Below are positions 1 through 8,363 of a stretch of 64,000 nucleotides of DNA, one piece after another. The stretch's first letter is position 1. Each line of letters starts with the position of its first letter. The notes below the pieces were generated by a model. That model did not search any database, had not been told where the DNA came from, and saw only the letters and a list, made by a program, of their open reading frames with translations. Source of the DNA: Pontixanthobacter luteolus (GTDB lineage Bacteria; Pseudomonadota; Alphaproteobacteria; Sphingomonadales; Sphingomonadaceae); the NCBI RefSeq assembly GCF_009828095.1, contig NZ_WTYP01000001.1:1302001-1366000 (forward strand), in the 5' to 3' direction. Both the position numbers and the translations under genes were made by a program.

Positions 1-624
1 CGCCACGGTCGGTGATCCGCGCAGAGGCCCGGCAGGTTTTACCCGCCACAGTTCATTCCCGGTCGCAGCGTCGATTGCAGCAACCTCGCCAACACCGTTC
101 GTCGCGTAAACGCGCCCGCTGTCATAGCTGGCACCACCGCCGAAAGCAGAGGATTCAAGATCGCCGTCGACCTTCATCTGATAGGCCCAGCGCCGCGAAC
201 CGGTTTGCGCGTCCAGTGCATGGACGACACCATCGGTGCCCACGGCAAACAGCATACCGCCACCGATCACAGGTGACGCGGCCAGACGGCGGCGATTGGT
301 CGAGCCAGTGATATTGGCCGACCACGCCTTAACCGGATTATTCGCAAGCTGAAGGTGGCCGTTGGACTTGCTCGCATTGCCGCCCGCCTGCGCCCATTCG
401 GTGTTAGCCTGTGCCGGCGGCAGTACGATCGAAACACCGGAAAGCGCCGGATCGACCACCGCACCGCTTTCGATCCGTGACAGGATCGGCGTGCGTTCAC
501 CCACAGTCGGCGTCGTTTTGGGATCCTTGCCGCCAAACAGGCCGCCGCTGCATGCTGCAAGACTACCTAGCAGAGCCAAACCCGCTGCCGTCTTGGCGAT
601 TGTCGAGATGTTTTTACCGATCAT
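1..624 (-). CDS. bamB: Outer membrane assembly lipoprotein BamB, C-terminus cut by window edge
   Basis: BamB is the beta-propeller lipoprotein of the BAM complex that inserts beta-barrel proteins into the outer membrane. Translating the minus strand from the ATG at 624 gives a type II signal peptide ending in the lipobox LAAC (Cys near residue 28), then PQQ-type propeller blades with the repeating pattern 'VHALDAQTGSRRWAYQ' and 'VAAIDAATGNELWRV'. The gene has no stop inside the window and continues past base 1. It lies 21 bases downstream of a YfgM-like gene, an order that in many proteobacteria is followed by der (outside this window). The family is clear; only the first 208 residues are visible. 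Confidence 0.88.
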   Translation of the reverse strand, partial: MIGKNISTIAKTAAGLALLGSLAACSGGLFGGKDPKTTPTVGERTPILSRIESGAVVDPALSGVSIVLPPAQANTEWAQAGGNASKSNGHLQLANNPVKAWSANITGSTNRRRLAASPVIGGGMLFAVGTDGVVHALDAQTGSRRWAYQMKVDGDLESSAFGGGASYDSGRVYATNGVGEVAAIDAATGNELWRVKPAGPLRGSPTVA

Positions 625-645
625 GGGTCTGGGTAATCCTAAATT

Positions 646-1434
646 TTACTGGGCGGGCTGCTGCGGGGCTTCGCCCGAGGCGGCAGCAACTTCGTCAAGA
701 ACTTCATCAACGTCTTCGATTGCATCAACCCCGAGCAGGCCGGCAAGCTGGCGGGTGCGCGACCGCATGGAATCGGGCACTTCGTCATTCTTCGAAATTT
801 CCGCAAACAGAGCTCCGGCTTCCTTGCGTTTGCCTTGCTCGAGATAAGCCATCGCGACCATTTCACCGGCGCTGCCGAACCACGCATTGCCGGGTTCTAC
901 CATCGGCTTGAGCCGGGTGATCACATCTTCGGGTTTCATGGTATCGAATTTGGCGGAAACTTCACGGATCGTGGCCAATTCGCGGAGCAGTTGCGGTGCA
1001 TCGGTGTCGGCAGCGATCTGGGCGAACAGACGCGCGCCCTCCTCGGTCTTGCCCTGTTCCATCGCGATCCCGGCCTGCAGCATCATGGCGTTCGCCTTGA
1101 CCCCTGCATCGCCGCCATCCACCAGAGTGCTGAGCGTAGTAGTGGCAGTGTCGAGGTTGCCAGCTTCCAACTGATCCAGCGCGCTGGTCATCGTTTCCGA
1201 CTGCTGTTCCAAAGCAGATTCCTGCTGCCCATCCCAGTAGAGGTAACCCGCGAACGCCGCGAGGCCGATCAAAACGACCGCAAGAAGCGGCTTGCCATAG
1301 CGAGCGACAAGGTCGGAAAATTCATCCTGCCGGACAGCTTCGTCGACTTCGCGCATCAGGACATCTTCCTGTGCGGCGGCGCGATCCTTGCGCTGGTCAG
1401 AGGGATTGGCGGGTGTCGTTGGTGTCAGGGCCAA
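646..1434 (-). CDS. YfgM-like tetratricopeptide membrane protein (SecYEG-associated family)
   Basis: About 262 residues. A cytoplasmic N-terminus rich in acidic and basic residues is followed by one membrane segment near residues 48-68 (PLLAVVLIGLAAFAGYLYW) and a helical periplasmic domain with TPR-like spacing. YfgM proteins are ancillary to the Sec translocon and periplasmic chaperones; that role is inferred from the family and from the neighbour bamB. The start used is a TTG at 1434; an ATG at 1356 preceded by AGGA is an alternative and would still keep the membrane segment. Residues from about 250 on are Ala/Pro/Gln-rich. Confidence 0.75.
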   Translation of the reverse strand: MALTPTTPANPSDQRKDRAAAQEDVLMREVDEAVRQDEFSDLVARYGKPLLAVVLIGLAAFAGYLYWDGQQESALEQQSETMTSALDQLEAGNLDTATTTLSTLVDGGDAGVKANAMMLQAGIAMEQGKTEEGARLFAQIAADTDAPQLLRELATIREVSAKFDTMKPEDVITRLKPMVEPGNAWFGSAGEMVAMAYLEQGKRKEAGALFAEISKNDEVPDSMRSRTRQLAGLLGVDAIEDVDEVLDEVAAASGEAPQQPAQ

Positions 1435-1543
1435 GGGTGGCTCATCCGATTTGCTGCAAAATAAGGGTTTCGCGTCTTTAGACGATGGGCGCAGTGATGC
1501 AATTCATGTTTGCAACCCTGTCCCCCACCGCGTGAACCGGCAA

Positions 1544-2725
1544 TTAAGGTAATCTGTCCGCTGAAGCCGGTAATTTGATGCCCATCGCGGAGCTGTAGAG
1601 CCGCCGATACGCGTCGATCATCACCTTCTGGTCATACTCTGCCGCAGCCTTCACCCGGTTGGCCTCGCCAATTTCGCGTCGCAATTTCCGGTCCGCTGCA
1701 AGTTCGCGGAGCGCCGCCGCCAATGGCTGCGTATCGGCATCTTTGCCCTTGCATGATCTTATGAACGGGCGGTTCTGGTCGCTGACCATTTCCGCAATAT
1801 CGCCAACATCGGTGGCTGCAACCGGCACCGATGCCGCCATCGCCTCGATCACGGAAATCGGGAATTGTTCGCTGTCGGACGACAAAGCGAATATATCGAA
1901 CAGGCCCATGATCCTGGCCGGTTCGCTTGCAAACCCGGGCAGGTGAACCCGGTGCCCTACATCCAGCCGGAATGCCTCATCGCGAATCGCGTCTTCTTCC
2001 GGCCCTTCACCTACGATGACCAATTGCCATTCTTCCGGCAGGTCTGCGAATGCGCGCACCAGCCGCTTCAGGTTCTTGACCGGCCTCAAGCCTGCAAGCG
2101 TGCCGACCCAATATTCATCGCTTCGTTTTACGACACCGCGCAGCGCGTCGGGTTTGGGCACCTTGGCAAATGCTTTGGTGTCGATGCCGTTCGATATCCG
2201 TTTAACCCGGCCCATTGGCTGCTGCCATGTGTCGAGCGCGATTTCCTCCAGCACTTCGGACGGAATAACCAGGCCCGACGCCTTGCCCAGCGCGATCCGG
2301 CGATACCAGTTGCGGGTCGGTTTCAGGCGCTCGCGCTCATCCTCGTTGAACCCGTCTTCATGATGGATCAGCGGGGGAAGCCCCATCGCATTGCTGAACA
2401 GCGTATGCGCCATCACCGCGTCCATCGCGCCCCAATTATACGTCAGCACCAGATCATAACCCTGCATGGCGCTGGCGATCTTGTGCAGCCGGCCCGGGGT
2501 GGGACGCCCCTTCAGCGGCGGGAAATTGCGGGGGTACGTGACCGGAATGCCCTTCGATATCAGCTGGGAGGCGCCCATTCTATCCGGTTCAGCCGAAACT
2601 ATTGTGTGCGAAACACCCGGTCCGAAGGCATTGATGAGCTGCGCACAGCGGACTTCTTTTCCGCCAGCCGAAAAGGTCGAGTGCAGATGCAGGATCCGTG
2701 GCGGATCAGACCGGTCAACGCTCAT
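1544..2725 (-). CDS. GT4-type glycosyltransferase
   Basis: A 393-residue GT-B fold glycosyltransferase. The N-terminal acceptor domain starts 'PRILHLHSTFSAGGKE' (glycine-rich loop after strand 1). The C-terminal nucleotide-sugar domain contains 'GTLAGLRPVKNLKRLVRAF', 'LVIVGEGPEE' and the E-x7-E motif in 'EQFPISVIEAM', typical of family GT4. No signal peptide, so it is probably a cytoplasmic or membrane-peripheral enzyme making a lipid- or polysaccharide-linked sugar; donor and acceptor cannot be read from sequence. The ATG at 2725 overlaps the stop of the upstream hydrolase (ATGA), so the two are translationally coupled. A longer open frame upstream is only the shadow of that hydrolase. Confidence 0.88.
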   Translation of the reverse strand: MSVDRSDPPRILHLHSTFSAGGKEVRCAQLINAFGPGVSHTIVSAEPDRMGASQLISKGIPVTYPRNFPPLKGRPTPGRLHKIASAMQGYDLVLTYNWGAMDAVMAHTLFSNAMGLPPLIHHEDGFNEDERERLKPTRNWYRRIALGKASGLVIPSEVLEEIALDTWQQPMGRVKRISNGIDTKAFAKVPKPDALRGVVKRSDEYWVGTLAGLRPVKNLKRLVRAFADLPEEWQLVIVGEGPEEDAIRDEAFRLDVGHRVHLPGFASEPARIMGLFDIFALSSDSEQFPISVIEAMAASVPVAATDVGDIAEMVSDQNRPFIRSCKGKDADTQPLAAALRELAADRKLRREIGEANRVKAAAEYDQKVMIDAYRRLYSSAMGIKLPASADRLP

Positions 2726-3627
2726 CAGATTCTGGCAAGCAGATCGTCGATCGCCTTGACCGCGACCGGTTCTTCCAACAGCGGTGCGTGTCCCACATCG
2801 GGCACGGTAACCGCTGATGCATCGGGCAGCCGCCGCTGCATTTCCGCCAGCGTTTCTTTTGAAAACAGGTCTGACAACGCGCCGCGTACGATCAAGACCG
2901 GGCGCCCTGCCAGCGCGTCCAGTGCGGGCCACAAATCTGGCGGGGCGGCGCTGTCCGGCTCCTGAAATGGTTCGGCGATGCTCATGTCATAGTCGAAGCC
3001 GATCCGGCCATTCTGTTGAACCACCATGCCGCGTTTCGCCATCGTCAGCCAATCCTCGATCGCGAAGGCAGGATACGAGGGTGAATGAACCTCCTGGAGC
3101 GCGCGCGCAGCATGCATCCACGATGGATAGCTGCGGCCCTGCCCAACATATTCGCGAATCCGGTCTATCCCGCCAGTGTCCACAACAGGTCCGATGTCGT
3201 TCAGAACCGCCCCGGCAATCCGGTCCGCGTTCATGCCTGCCATGATCATTGTCATCAGACCGCCAAGCGAAGTTCCAATCGCGACGAACCGCTCAATTCC
3301 TTCCTGAGCAAGCAATGCCTCCACATCGATAACGTAGTTCAGCGGATTGTAAGTGGCCGAATCTTTTGCGTATTCGCTGTCGCCGCGTCCGCGCATTTCC
3401 GGCACCAGCACACGCCGCTTTTCCGACAGGCGTTCCGCCAACACCTCGAAATCGCGTGAATTGCGGGTCAGGCCATGCAGGCACAGAACAGGCGGGTGTT
3501 CCTCGCCGTCGCTGCTGCTGCGCGCAGGGTAATCGCGAAAATGAAGTTTGAGGCCGTCAGGGCTTACCCAGAAACGGTCGGTGTAGGCTTTATCCATTGT
3601 GGCGAGCTGTTTCCCATGGTCAGACAC
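2725..3627 (-). CDS. Alpha/beta hydrolase
   Basis: About 300 residues with the alpha/beta hydrolase core: oxyanion motif 'LCLHGLTRNSRDF' near residue 51, nucleophile elbow G-T-S-L-G-G with Ser120, and a C-terminal 'PDVGHAPLLEEP' that supplies the catalytic His. No export signal. The substrate is unknown; the family includes esterases, lactonases and C-C hydrolases. I prefer the GTG at 3627 because AAGGAG sits 5 bases upstream; the ATG at 3597 has no visible ribosome site. It is coupled to the downstream glycosyltransferase and diverges from selO with about 44 bases between start codons, so the two promoters must overlap. Confidence 0.85.
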   Translation of the reverse strand: MSDHGKQLATMDKAYTDRFWVSPDGLKLHFRDYPARSSSDGEEHPPVLCLHGLTRNSRDFEVLAERLSEKRRVLVPEMRGRGDSEYAKDSATYNPLNYVIDVEALLAQEGIERFVAIGTSLGGLMTMIMAGMNADRIAGAVLNDIGPVVDTGGIDRIREYVGQGRSYPSWMHAARALQEVHSPSYPAFAIEDWLTMAKRGMVVQQNGRIGFDYDMSIAEPFQEPDSAAPPDLWPALDALAGRPVLIVRGALSDLFSKETLAEMQRRLPDASAVTVPDVGHAPLLEEPVAVKAIDDLLARI

Positions 3628-3671
3628 ACGCGCTCCTTGCGAATTGCAGCGCGTTTCCCCACTATCGCCTG

Positions 3672-5072
3672 ATGAAGGCCGAACCGCAAGCCGCCAACTA
3701 TCGGCCAGACCCCGCAATCTCAGAACTTGCCGGCTGGCTGGGTGATGCCGTGGATGCGGCTGATTTTCCGCAAACCATTGTCAGGTTTCGCAACGACCGG
3801 GCAGCCGCCACCGTCGGACTTTCCGGCCTCGACGATACGGAGTGGCAACGCCATTTCGGGCGGTTCGAGCCTTTAGAAGGCAATCTGCCCCGCCCTCTCG
3901 CGCTGAAATATCACGGGCATCAGTTTCGCACCTACAATCCGGAGATCGGCGACGGCCGGGGATTTCTGTTCGCGCAGATGCATAGCGCGGATGGCCGTCT
4001 GCTGGACCTTGGCACCAAGGGATCGGGAACGACGCCCTACAGCCGCACCGCCGATGGCCGGTTGACGCTGAAAGGCGGGGTCCGCGAAATCCTGGCGACT
4101 GAAATGCTGGAGGCCCTGGGGGTCTACACCTCGAAAACGTTCTCCATCGTCGAAACGGGCGAGGAACTGTGGCGCGGCGACGAGCCATCTCCCACCCGTT
4201 CGGCGGTGATGACACGTCTGAGCCACGGGCATATCCGCATCGGCACCTTCCAGCGGCTCGCAGCCTTGGAAGAGAGCGATCACATGGCGCAGCTGGTCGA
4301 TTACTGCCTGAAACAATATCCCGGCCCGCCGCCGCCCGCAGACGCGCCAGGCCGCGATGAGCCTGCGGTGCAGTTGATGCATCTGGTCGTGGAAAGAATG
4401 GCCGATCTTGCCGCTGCATGGATGGTTGCAGGTTTCGTCCACGGCGTTCTCAACACCGACAACATGAACATTACCGGCGAAAGTTTCGATTACGGGCCGT
4501 GGCGCTGGCTGCCCAAATGGGACCCGGCCTTTACCGCCGCATATTTCGATCAGACCGGCCTTTACGCCTTCGGCCGTCAGCCAGAGGCGCTGCACTGGAA
4601 TTGCGGGCAGTTTGCGGTTGCGCTGCGATCGCTGGCCGATGCGCGCCCCTTGCTTGCCGCGATGGAGCGGTTTGGCCCGCTCTATATGGACGCAGTCGCA
4701 CGCCGCTGGTGCTGGCGTCTGGGCGTTGTTCAGGCCAGCCCGGAAACCGATGCAGCACTCGTTGCCGCTTGCGAGAAGGAAATGCGCGAAACCGGCGAAA
4801 GCGTGGACGATTTCTTCTATCGCAACCGCGCCGGCAAAGGTTCGACTGGCGGGGTAGCAAGCGTAATTGCCGAATACGATCCCGCAGGCCCCGATCATCC
4901 ATACTGGGGTGAAGGCGCACCGCAATCGATGCTGATCGACGAGGTTGAAACCCTGTGGTCAGCAATCGCTGAACGTGATGATTGGGCTCCGCTGCAGGCC
5001 AAAGTCGATGCGGTCAGGCGTATGGGCGATGCGCACGGTGTGCCGCCGCGACCTGCCGGGCATTCCGGCTGA
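3672..5072 (+). CDS. selO: Protein adenylyltransferase SelO (YdiU/UPF0061 family)
   Basis: A 466-residue pseudokinase-fold enzyme that transfers AMP from ATP to Ser/Thr/Tyr of target proteins, linked in other bacteria to redox stress responses. Family signatures are 'GTKGSGTTPYSR' (residues 115-126, with the nucleotide-binding Lys), 'RLSHGHIRIGTFQ', the active-site block 'GFVHGVLNTDN' (254-264) and 'FDYGP' (272-276) with the metal-binding Asp. Length is near the usual 470-490. There is no C-terminal Cys-Sec motif, as expected for bacteria. The ATG at 3672 begins the conserved region; a longer frame upstream overlaps the divergent hydrolase and is not supported. Confidence 0.93.
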   Translation: MKAEPQAANYRPDPAISELAGWLGDAVDAADFPQTIVRFRNDRAAATVGLSGLDDTEWQRHFGRFEPLEGNLPRPLALKYHGHQFRTYNPEIGDGRGFLFAQMHSADGRLLDLGTKGSGTTPYSRTADGRLTLKGGVREILATEMLEALGVYTSKTFSIVETGEELWRGDEPSPTRSAVMTRLSHGHIRIGTFQRLAALEESDHMAQLVDYCLKQYPGPPPPADAPGRDEPAVQLMHLVVERMADLAAAWMVAGFVHGVLNTDNMNITGESFDYGPWRWLPKWDPAFTAAYFDQTGLYAFGRQPEALHWNCGQFAVALRSLADARPLLAAMERFGPLYMDAVARRWCWRLGVVQASPETDAALVAACEKEMRETGESVDDFFYRNRAGKGSTGGVASVIAEYDPAGPDHPYWGEGAPQSMLIDEVETLWSAIAERDDWAPLQAKVDAVRRMGDAHGVPPRPAGHSG

Positions 5073-5243
5073 TGCTTATTCATAGATAATCATGCGAGCG
5101 CCAATCTGCCGGGGCCTAAAATGATAGTTATGCGCAGTCAGGCCGCTCCAGCCTGTTGGCAGTCTGCCGAGTAAATTTGACCCGCTGGAAACTCTAGCTA
5201 GAAGCGAAGTGCTTCGGGCTGGAATTACCGCCTGTAAAGCCAA

Positions 5244-5249
5244 TATAAT
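5244..5249 (+). promoter_or_regulatory. Perfect -10 element upstream of astD
   Basis: TATAAT lies 32 bases ahead of the GTG at 5281. A weak -35 (TGGAAT, 5220-5225) sits 18 bases upstream. The position argues against the in-frame ATG at 5248 being the astD start, because that codon falls inside the -10 hexamer. Confidence 0.45.
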
Positions 5250-5280
5250 GAATGCTTGTATGCGAGTGAGGACGACACGC

Positions 5281-6696
5281 GTGGCTGATAACGAGATCAT
5301 TTCCTTCGAACCGGCGACGGGGGAAGAGCTTTGGCGGCGCAAGGTCGACGATGTCGATGCAGCGGTCGACCGTGCGCGCCGTGCATGGCCCGCCTGGGCC
5401 GCGCAGCCACTTGCCACACGAATCGAACTGGTACGCCGGTTTGCCAATGAAGTGCGCAAGGCATCGGACGAGATGGCCGAGCTAATCTCGAAAGAAACCG
5501 GCAAACCGCTGTGGGAAGCGCGTACCGAAGTCGAGGCCGTCATAAACAAGGTCGAGATTTCCGTGAACGCCTATGCAGAGCGGACCGGACAGAAAAGGCT
5601 CGACGGGGCGCTGCAGGGTTCATCCGCGGTACGGCACAAGCCGCACGGCGTGATGGTCGTGCTCGGCCCTTACAACTTCCCTGCCCACCTGCCCAACGGA
5701 CACATCGTGCCAGCTCTGATCGCGGGCAATGTGGTGATTTTCAAGCCAAGCGAGAAGACACCGGCCGTTGGCGAATTGCTGATGACCTGCTTCAACCGCG
5801 CCGGAATTTCTGCCGCTGTCGCACAATTCGTCGTGGGCGGCCCGGAAGAAGGCAAGGCGCTGGTCGCGCATCGCGGGGTCAATGGCGTGCTGTTCACCGG
5901 GTCTGCACAGGCAGGCATTGCGATCAACAAGCGGCTAGCCAACAATCCGGGCAAGATCGTCGCGCTGGAAATGGGCGGCAACAATCCGATCGTCGTGATA
6001 GACACGCCGAAGATCACCGATGCGGCGACTTTGATCGTCCAGTCGGCGTTCACCAGTGCAGGGCAGCGCTGCACCGCCGCGCGCCGCCTGATCATCAAGG
6101 AAAGCATGTACGAACCGGTCATCACCGAGCTGAAATCGCTTGTTAGCCGGATAATCGTGGATGAGCCCTTTGCCGATCCCGCCCCTTTCATGGGTCCGGT
6201 TATCGACAACATGGCGGCAGAGCAGCTTGTAGAAAGCTTTCTCTATTTCCTGTCGAATGGCGGAAAGGCAATTCGCCACATGACCCGCCCGAAAGACGAC
6301 CTGCCGTTCCTCTCGCCCGCGATAATCGATACAACGGAAATGTCGGACCGGCCCGATGTCGAACTGTTTGGCCCGCTGCTTCAGGTGATCAAGGTCAAGG
6401 ATTTCGACGCGGCAATCAAGGAAGCGAACCGGACGCGATTTGGCCTTTCAGCCTCGCTGATAGGAGGCAGCCCGCAGGATTACAACCGCTTCTGGGCGAA
6501 TGTACGCGCCGGGATCATCAACTGGAACCGGCCGACAAACGGTGCGTCATCAAGCGCGCCATTCGGCGGATTGGGATTGTCAGGCAACCACCGACCGGCA
6601 GCATTCTATGCCGCTGACTATTGTGCCTATCCCGTTGCCAGCACCGAGATGGAACAACCGCGTGCCAATATCGGAGTCGGCCTGGGCGACAGCTGA
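5281..6696 (+). CDS. astD: N-succinylglutamate 5-semialdehyde dehydrogenase
   Basis: A 471-residue NAD-dependent aldehyde dehydrogenase that oxidises N-succinylglutamate semialdehyde to N-succinylglutamate in the arginine succinyltransferase pathway. The ALDH active site is intact: Asn132 in 'GPYNFPAHLPNGH', Glu230 in 'ALEMGGNNP' and the nucleophile Cys264 in 'SAGQRCTAARR'. The 'GPYNFPAHLPNGHIVPAL' block is characteristic of AstD among aldehyde dehydrogenases. The GTG at 5281 is chosen because GAGGA (5268-5272) is 8 bases upstream. No astA, astB, astC or astE is nearby, so the rest of the pathway, if present, lies elsewhere. Confidence 0.9.
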   Translation: MADNEIISFEPATGEELWRRKVDDVDAAVDRARRAWPAWAAQPLATRIELVRRFANEVRKASDEMAELISKETGKPLWEARTEVEAVINKVEISVNAYAERTGQKRLDGALQGSSAVRHKPHGVMVVLGPYNFPAHLPNGHIVPALIAGNVVIFKPSEKTPAVGELLMTCFNRAGISAAVAQFVVGGPEEGKALVAHRGVNGVLFTGSAQAGIAINKRLANNPGKIVALEMGGNNPIVVIDTPKITDAATLIVQSAFTSAGQRCTAARRLIIKESMYEPVITELKSLVSRIIVDEPFADPAPFMGPVIDNMAAEQLVESFLYFLSNGGKAIRHMTRPKDDLPFLSPAIIDTTEMSDRPDVELFGPLLQVIKVKDFDAAIKEANRTRFGLSASLIGGSPQDYNRFWANVRAGIINWNRPTNGASSSAPFGGLGLSGNHRPAAFYAADYCAYPVASTEMEQPRANIGVGLGDS

Positions 6697-6716
6697 GCGG
6701 CTGATCAACTGCCGCT
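6696..6716. terminator. Short hairpin between convergent astD and lipoprotein gene
   Basis: AGCGGC (6696-6701) pairs with GCCGCT (6711-6716) across a 9-base loop that contains the end of the minus-strand gene. There is no U-run on either side, so termination activity is uncertain. Confidence 0.3.
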
Positions 6717-7433
6717 GGTCACCAGGTCAACTTCGGTCAGGCCGTTGGAGAGCTTGCGCGCATAGATCACATACGACGCATCGCCTTTGGTACCGGACAC
6801 GATGTTGTCGCCGCCGCGCAGCACATGTTCTGCGGAATATCCGCCAGTGACCGCACGGCTGTAATAGAACGCCAGCACTTCTTCCATCGGCACCGGCGTG
6901 AGGTAATTCACCACGCGAAGCGCGCAATCGCCCATGTCGGTGCCCGCAGCTTCCTTAGTGGTACCGCGTGGATAGACCGGGAAAATCGCTGGCAACTTTG
7001 CTGCCCAGGACGCTGAATACTTTACACTTTCAGAACAATTTGCCCCGCCCGGCGAGACCGCGGCGCGGGCCGCTGCTGTCAGTGCAGCACTGTCGGGCAG
7101 CGCGCCTTCCATTTTCTTCGCAGCCGGAAGCTCTTTCAGTCCGTCACTGCCACCAACCAGCGCAAAGGCTGCATCGCGTGCCGCCTGGATCGCTTCGGGT
7201 GTCATGTTTTCCTTGGGTATCGACTGGTCGGTTCCGCCAGTCAGGGCAGCATTGCCCTCGTTCTGGCCCGCCAGGTCGGGATCGACCATGATTTGATCGT
7301 TAAGAGCTTGCTCCGATGCCGGGTCCATCGTCCCATCGGCGGCGCCCTCCGGTGTGTCGTCACAGGCCGCCAGCAACAGCATGGGCGCGAGAGCGGCAGA
7401 CAACATAAGGCGTTTCGATACGGGCTTCGACAT
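6705..7433 (-). CDS. Conserved lipoprotein of unknown function
   Basis: A 242-residue protein with a type II signal peptide (MSKPVSKRLMLSAALAPMLL then lipobox LAAC, Cys at about residue 24), followed by an acidic, low-complexity stretch and a soluble C-terminal domain. The C-terminal part contains 'NCSESVKYSASWAAKLPAIFPVYPRGTT' and 'CALRVVNYLTPVPMEEVLAFYYSRA', a pattern I recognise only as a conserved hypothetical in sphingomonads. Probably anchored to the outer or inner membrane facing the periplasm. GGAG lies 8 bases before the ATG at 7433. It is convergent with astD, with 8 bases between the stops. Confidence 0.8.
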   Translation of the reverse strand: MSKPVSKRLMLSAALAPMLLLAACDDTPEGAADGTMDPASEQALNDQIMVDPDLAGQNEGNAALTGGTDQSIPKENMTPEAIQAARDAAFALVGGSDGLKELPAAKKMEGALPDSAALTAAARAAVSPGGANCSESVKYSASWAAKLPAIFPVYPRGTTKEAAGTDMGDCALRVVNYLTPVPMEEVLAFYYSRAVTGGYSAEHVLRGGDNIVSGTKGDASYVIYARKLSNGLTEVDLVTSGS

Positions 7434-7590
7434 GAGCGGGACTCCATCCAGGAAAATCAATTTCCACTCGCCTCGCCTGCCAAGGTTAATCAAACGCTAC
7501 CAGACATGGTTAAGATTTGCGCTGTCCCTATTAGGGATGGTTTTGCCCGCAATTCCTACACTTCCTGAAGTTCCCGCAATCGTACGCAAA

Positions 7591-7627
7591 GAAGCGCCCG
7601 GCCGCCTGAATGACGACCGGACGCTTC
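7591..7627 (-). terminator. Terminator of the glycine-zipper gene
   Basis: GAAGCGCCCGG (7591-7601) and CCGGACGCTTC (7617-7627) form an 11-bp stem. The single mismatch on the plus strand becomes a G-U pair in the minus transcript, which then runs into UUU. It lies about 60 bases past the stop of the minus-strand gene at 7688. Confidence 0.7.
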
Positions 7628-7687
7628 ACACGGATCGGTGGGAACCGCGCTGCGGCTGCTGGTGGGTGCAGCCGTAGTTGAGAGATT

Positions 7688-8161
7688 TTAGCGGCAGCGC
7701 GAATTGCTGCGGTCGATTGCCCTGCCCAGGATTGCACCGCCTGCTGCGCCAAGGATCGCGCCGAGCGTCTTGTCCCCGCGGCCGGCAACTTCATTGCCGA
7801 TCAGGCCGCCGACAGCACCGCCGATAAGCAGGCCTGTGGTGCCGTCTTCCTTGCGGCAATAATAGCGGTTGTCGCGTCCGCGCCAGATGCGCGTATCGCG
7901 GTAAACCGGCTGGCCATAATCGCGGTAGTCACTGCGATAGTTGCGATAGCCGCGGTCGTCGTAGCCACGCCCGCGATTGTAAGCGCGGCGATGCTTCTTG
8001 CGCTTGTGCTCGAACACTTGGTGATTGTCGCTCTGCGCGGAGTGATAGATTTCGACGCCGTACTGGCCGTGGGAGGCAGGTGCCGCGGCTGCCGGAGTAG
8101 CCAAAATGGCGCACGGCACTGCGGCTGCCAGGGCGAGCGTTCTGAATTTTGTTAGCTGCAT
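7688..8161 (-). CDS. Glycine-zipper 2TM-domain surface protein
   Basis: A 157-residue exported protein. An Ala-rich signal peptide (MQLTKFRTLALAAAVPCAIL, cleavage probably after ATPAAAA) is followed by a basic Tyr/Arg/Asp-rich region (residues about 50-95) and a C-terminal glycine zipper 'TGLLIGGAVGGLIGNEVAGRGDKTLGAILGAAGGAILG', as in the Rickettsia 17 kDa antigen/2TM family. The family is associated with the outer membrane; the exact role is unknown. No lipobox Cys at the expected place, although a Cys occurs inside the signal (VPCAIL). The ATG at 8161 has AAGGAA upstream. An inverted repeat at 8219-8246 lies in its upstream region. Confidence 0.8.
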   Translation of the reverse strand: MQLTKFRTLALAAAVPCAILATPAAAAPASHGQYGVEIYHSAQSDNHQVFEHKRKKHRRAYNRGRGYDDRGYRNYRSDYRDYGQPVYRDTRIWRGRDNRYYCRKEDGTTGLLIGGAVGGLIGNEVAGRGDKTLGAILGAAGGAILGRAIDRSNSRCR

Positions 8162-8218
8162 GATTCTTTCCTTAACTGTCATCAAAGTCGGGCGAGACAG
8201 TGTGTTTTCGTCCGGCAT

Positions 8219-8246
8219 GTTCAGGAATAGGCCGCACTTCCTGAAC
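8219..8246. promoter_or_regulatory. Inverted repeat, candidate operator
   Basis: GTTCAGGAA (8219-8227) and TTCCTGAAC (8238-8246) are perfect 9-base arms around a 10-base spacer. A third half-site, TCAGGAA, is at 8264-8270. The dyad is 58-85 bases upstream of the glycine-zipper gene start and about 118 bases before rarD. It resembles a transcription factor site; the factor is unknown. Confidence 0.45.
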
Positions 8247-8363
8247 AGAGTGCAACCGCAAAGTCAGGAATCGAAAGCTGCGGCGAGATGAGTGAAAAAC
8301 ACGGTTGGACCGTTTCATTTCGGCGGACTTGCGGGAGGAATCATGCACGACTAAGGGCTGGCG

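Noticed and set aside
1865-2965. 366-codon plus-strand frame
   Set aside because: It covers a clear glycosyltransferase and part of a hydrolase on the other strand; it has no recognisable motif.
5248-5280. Earlier ATG starts for astD
   Set aside because: The ATG at 5248 overlaps a perfect TATAAT; the GTG at 5281 has a good ribosome site and fits the family N-terminus.
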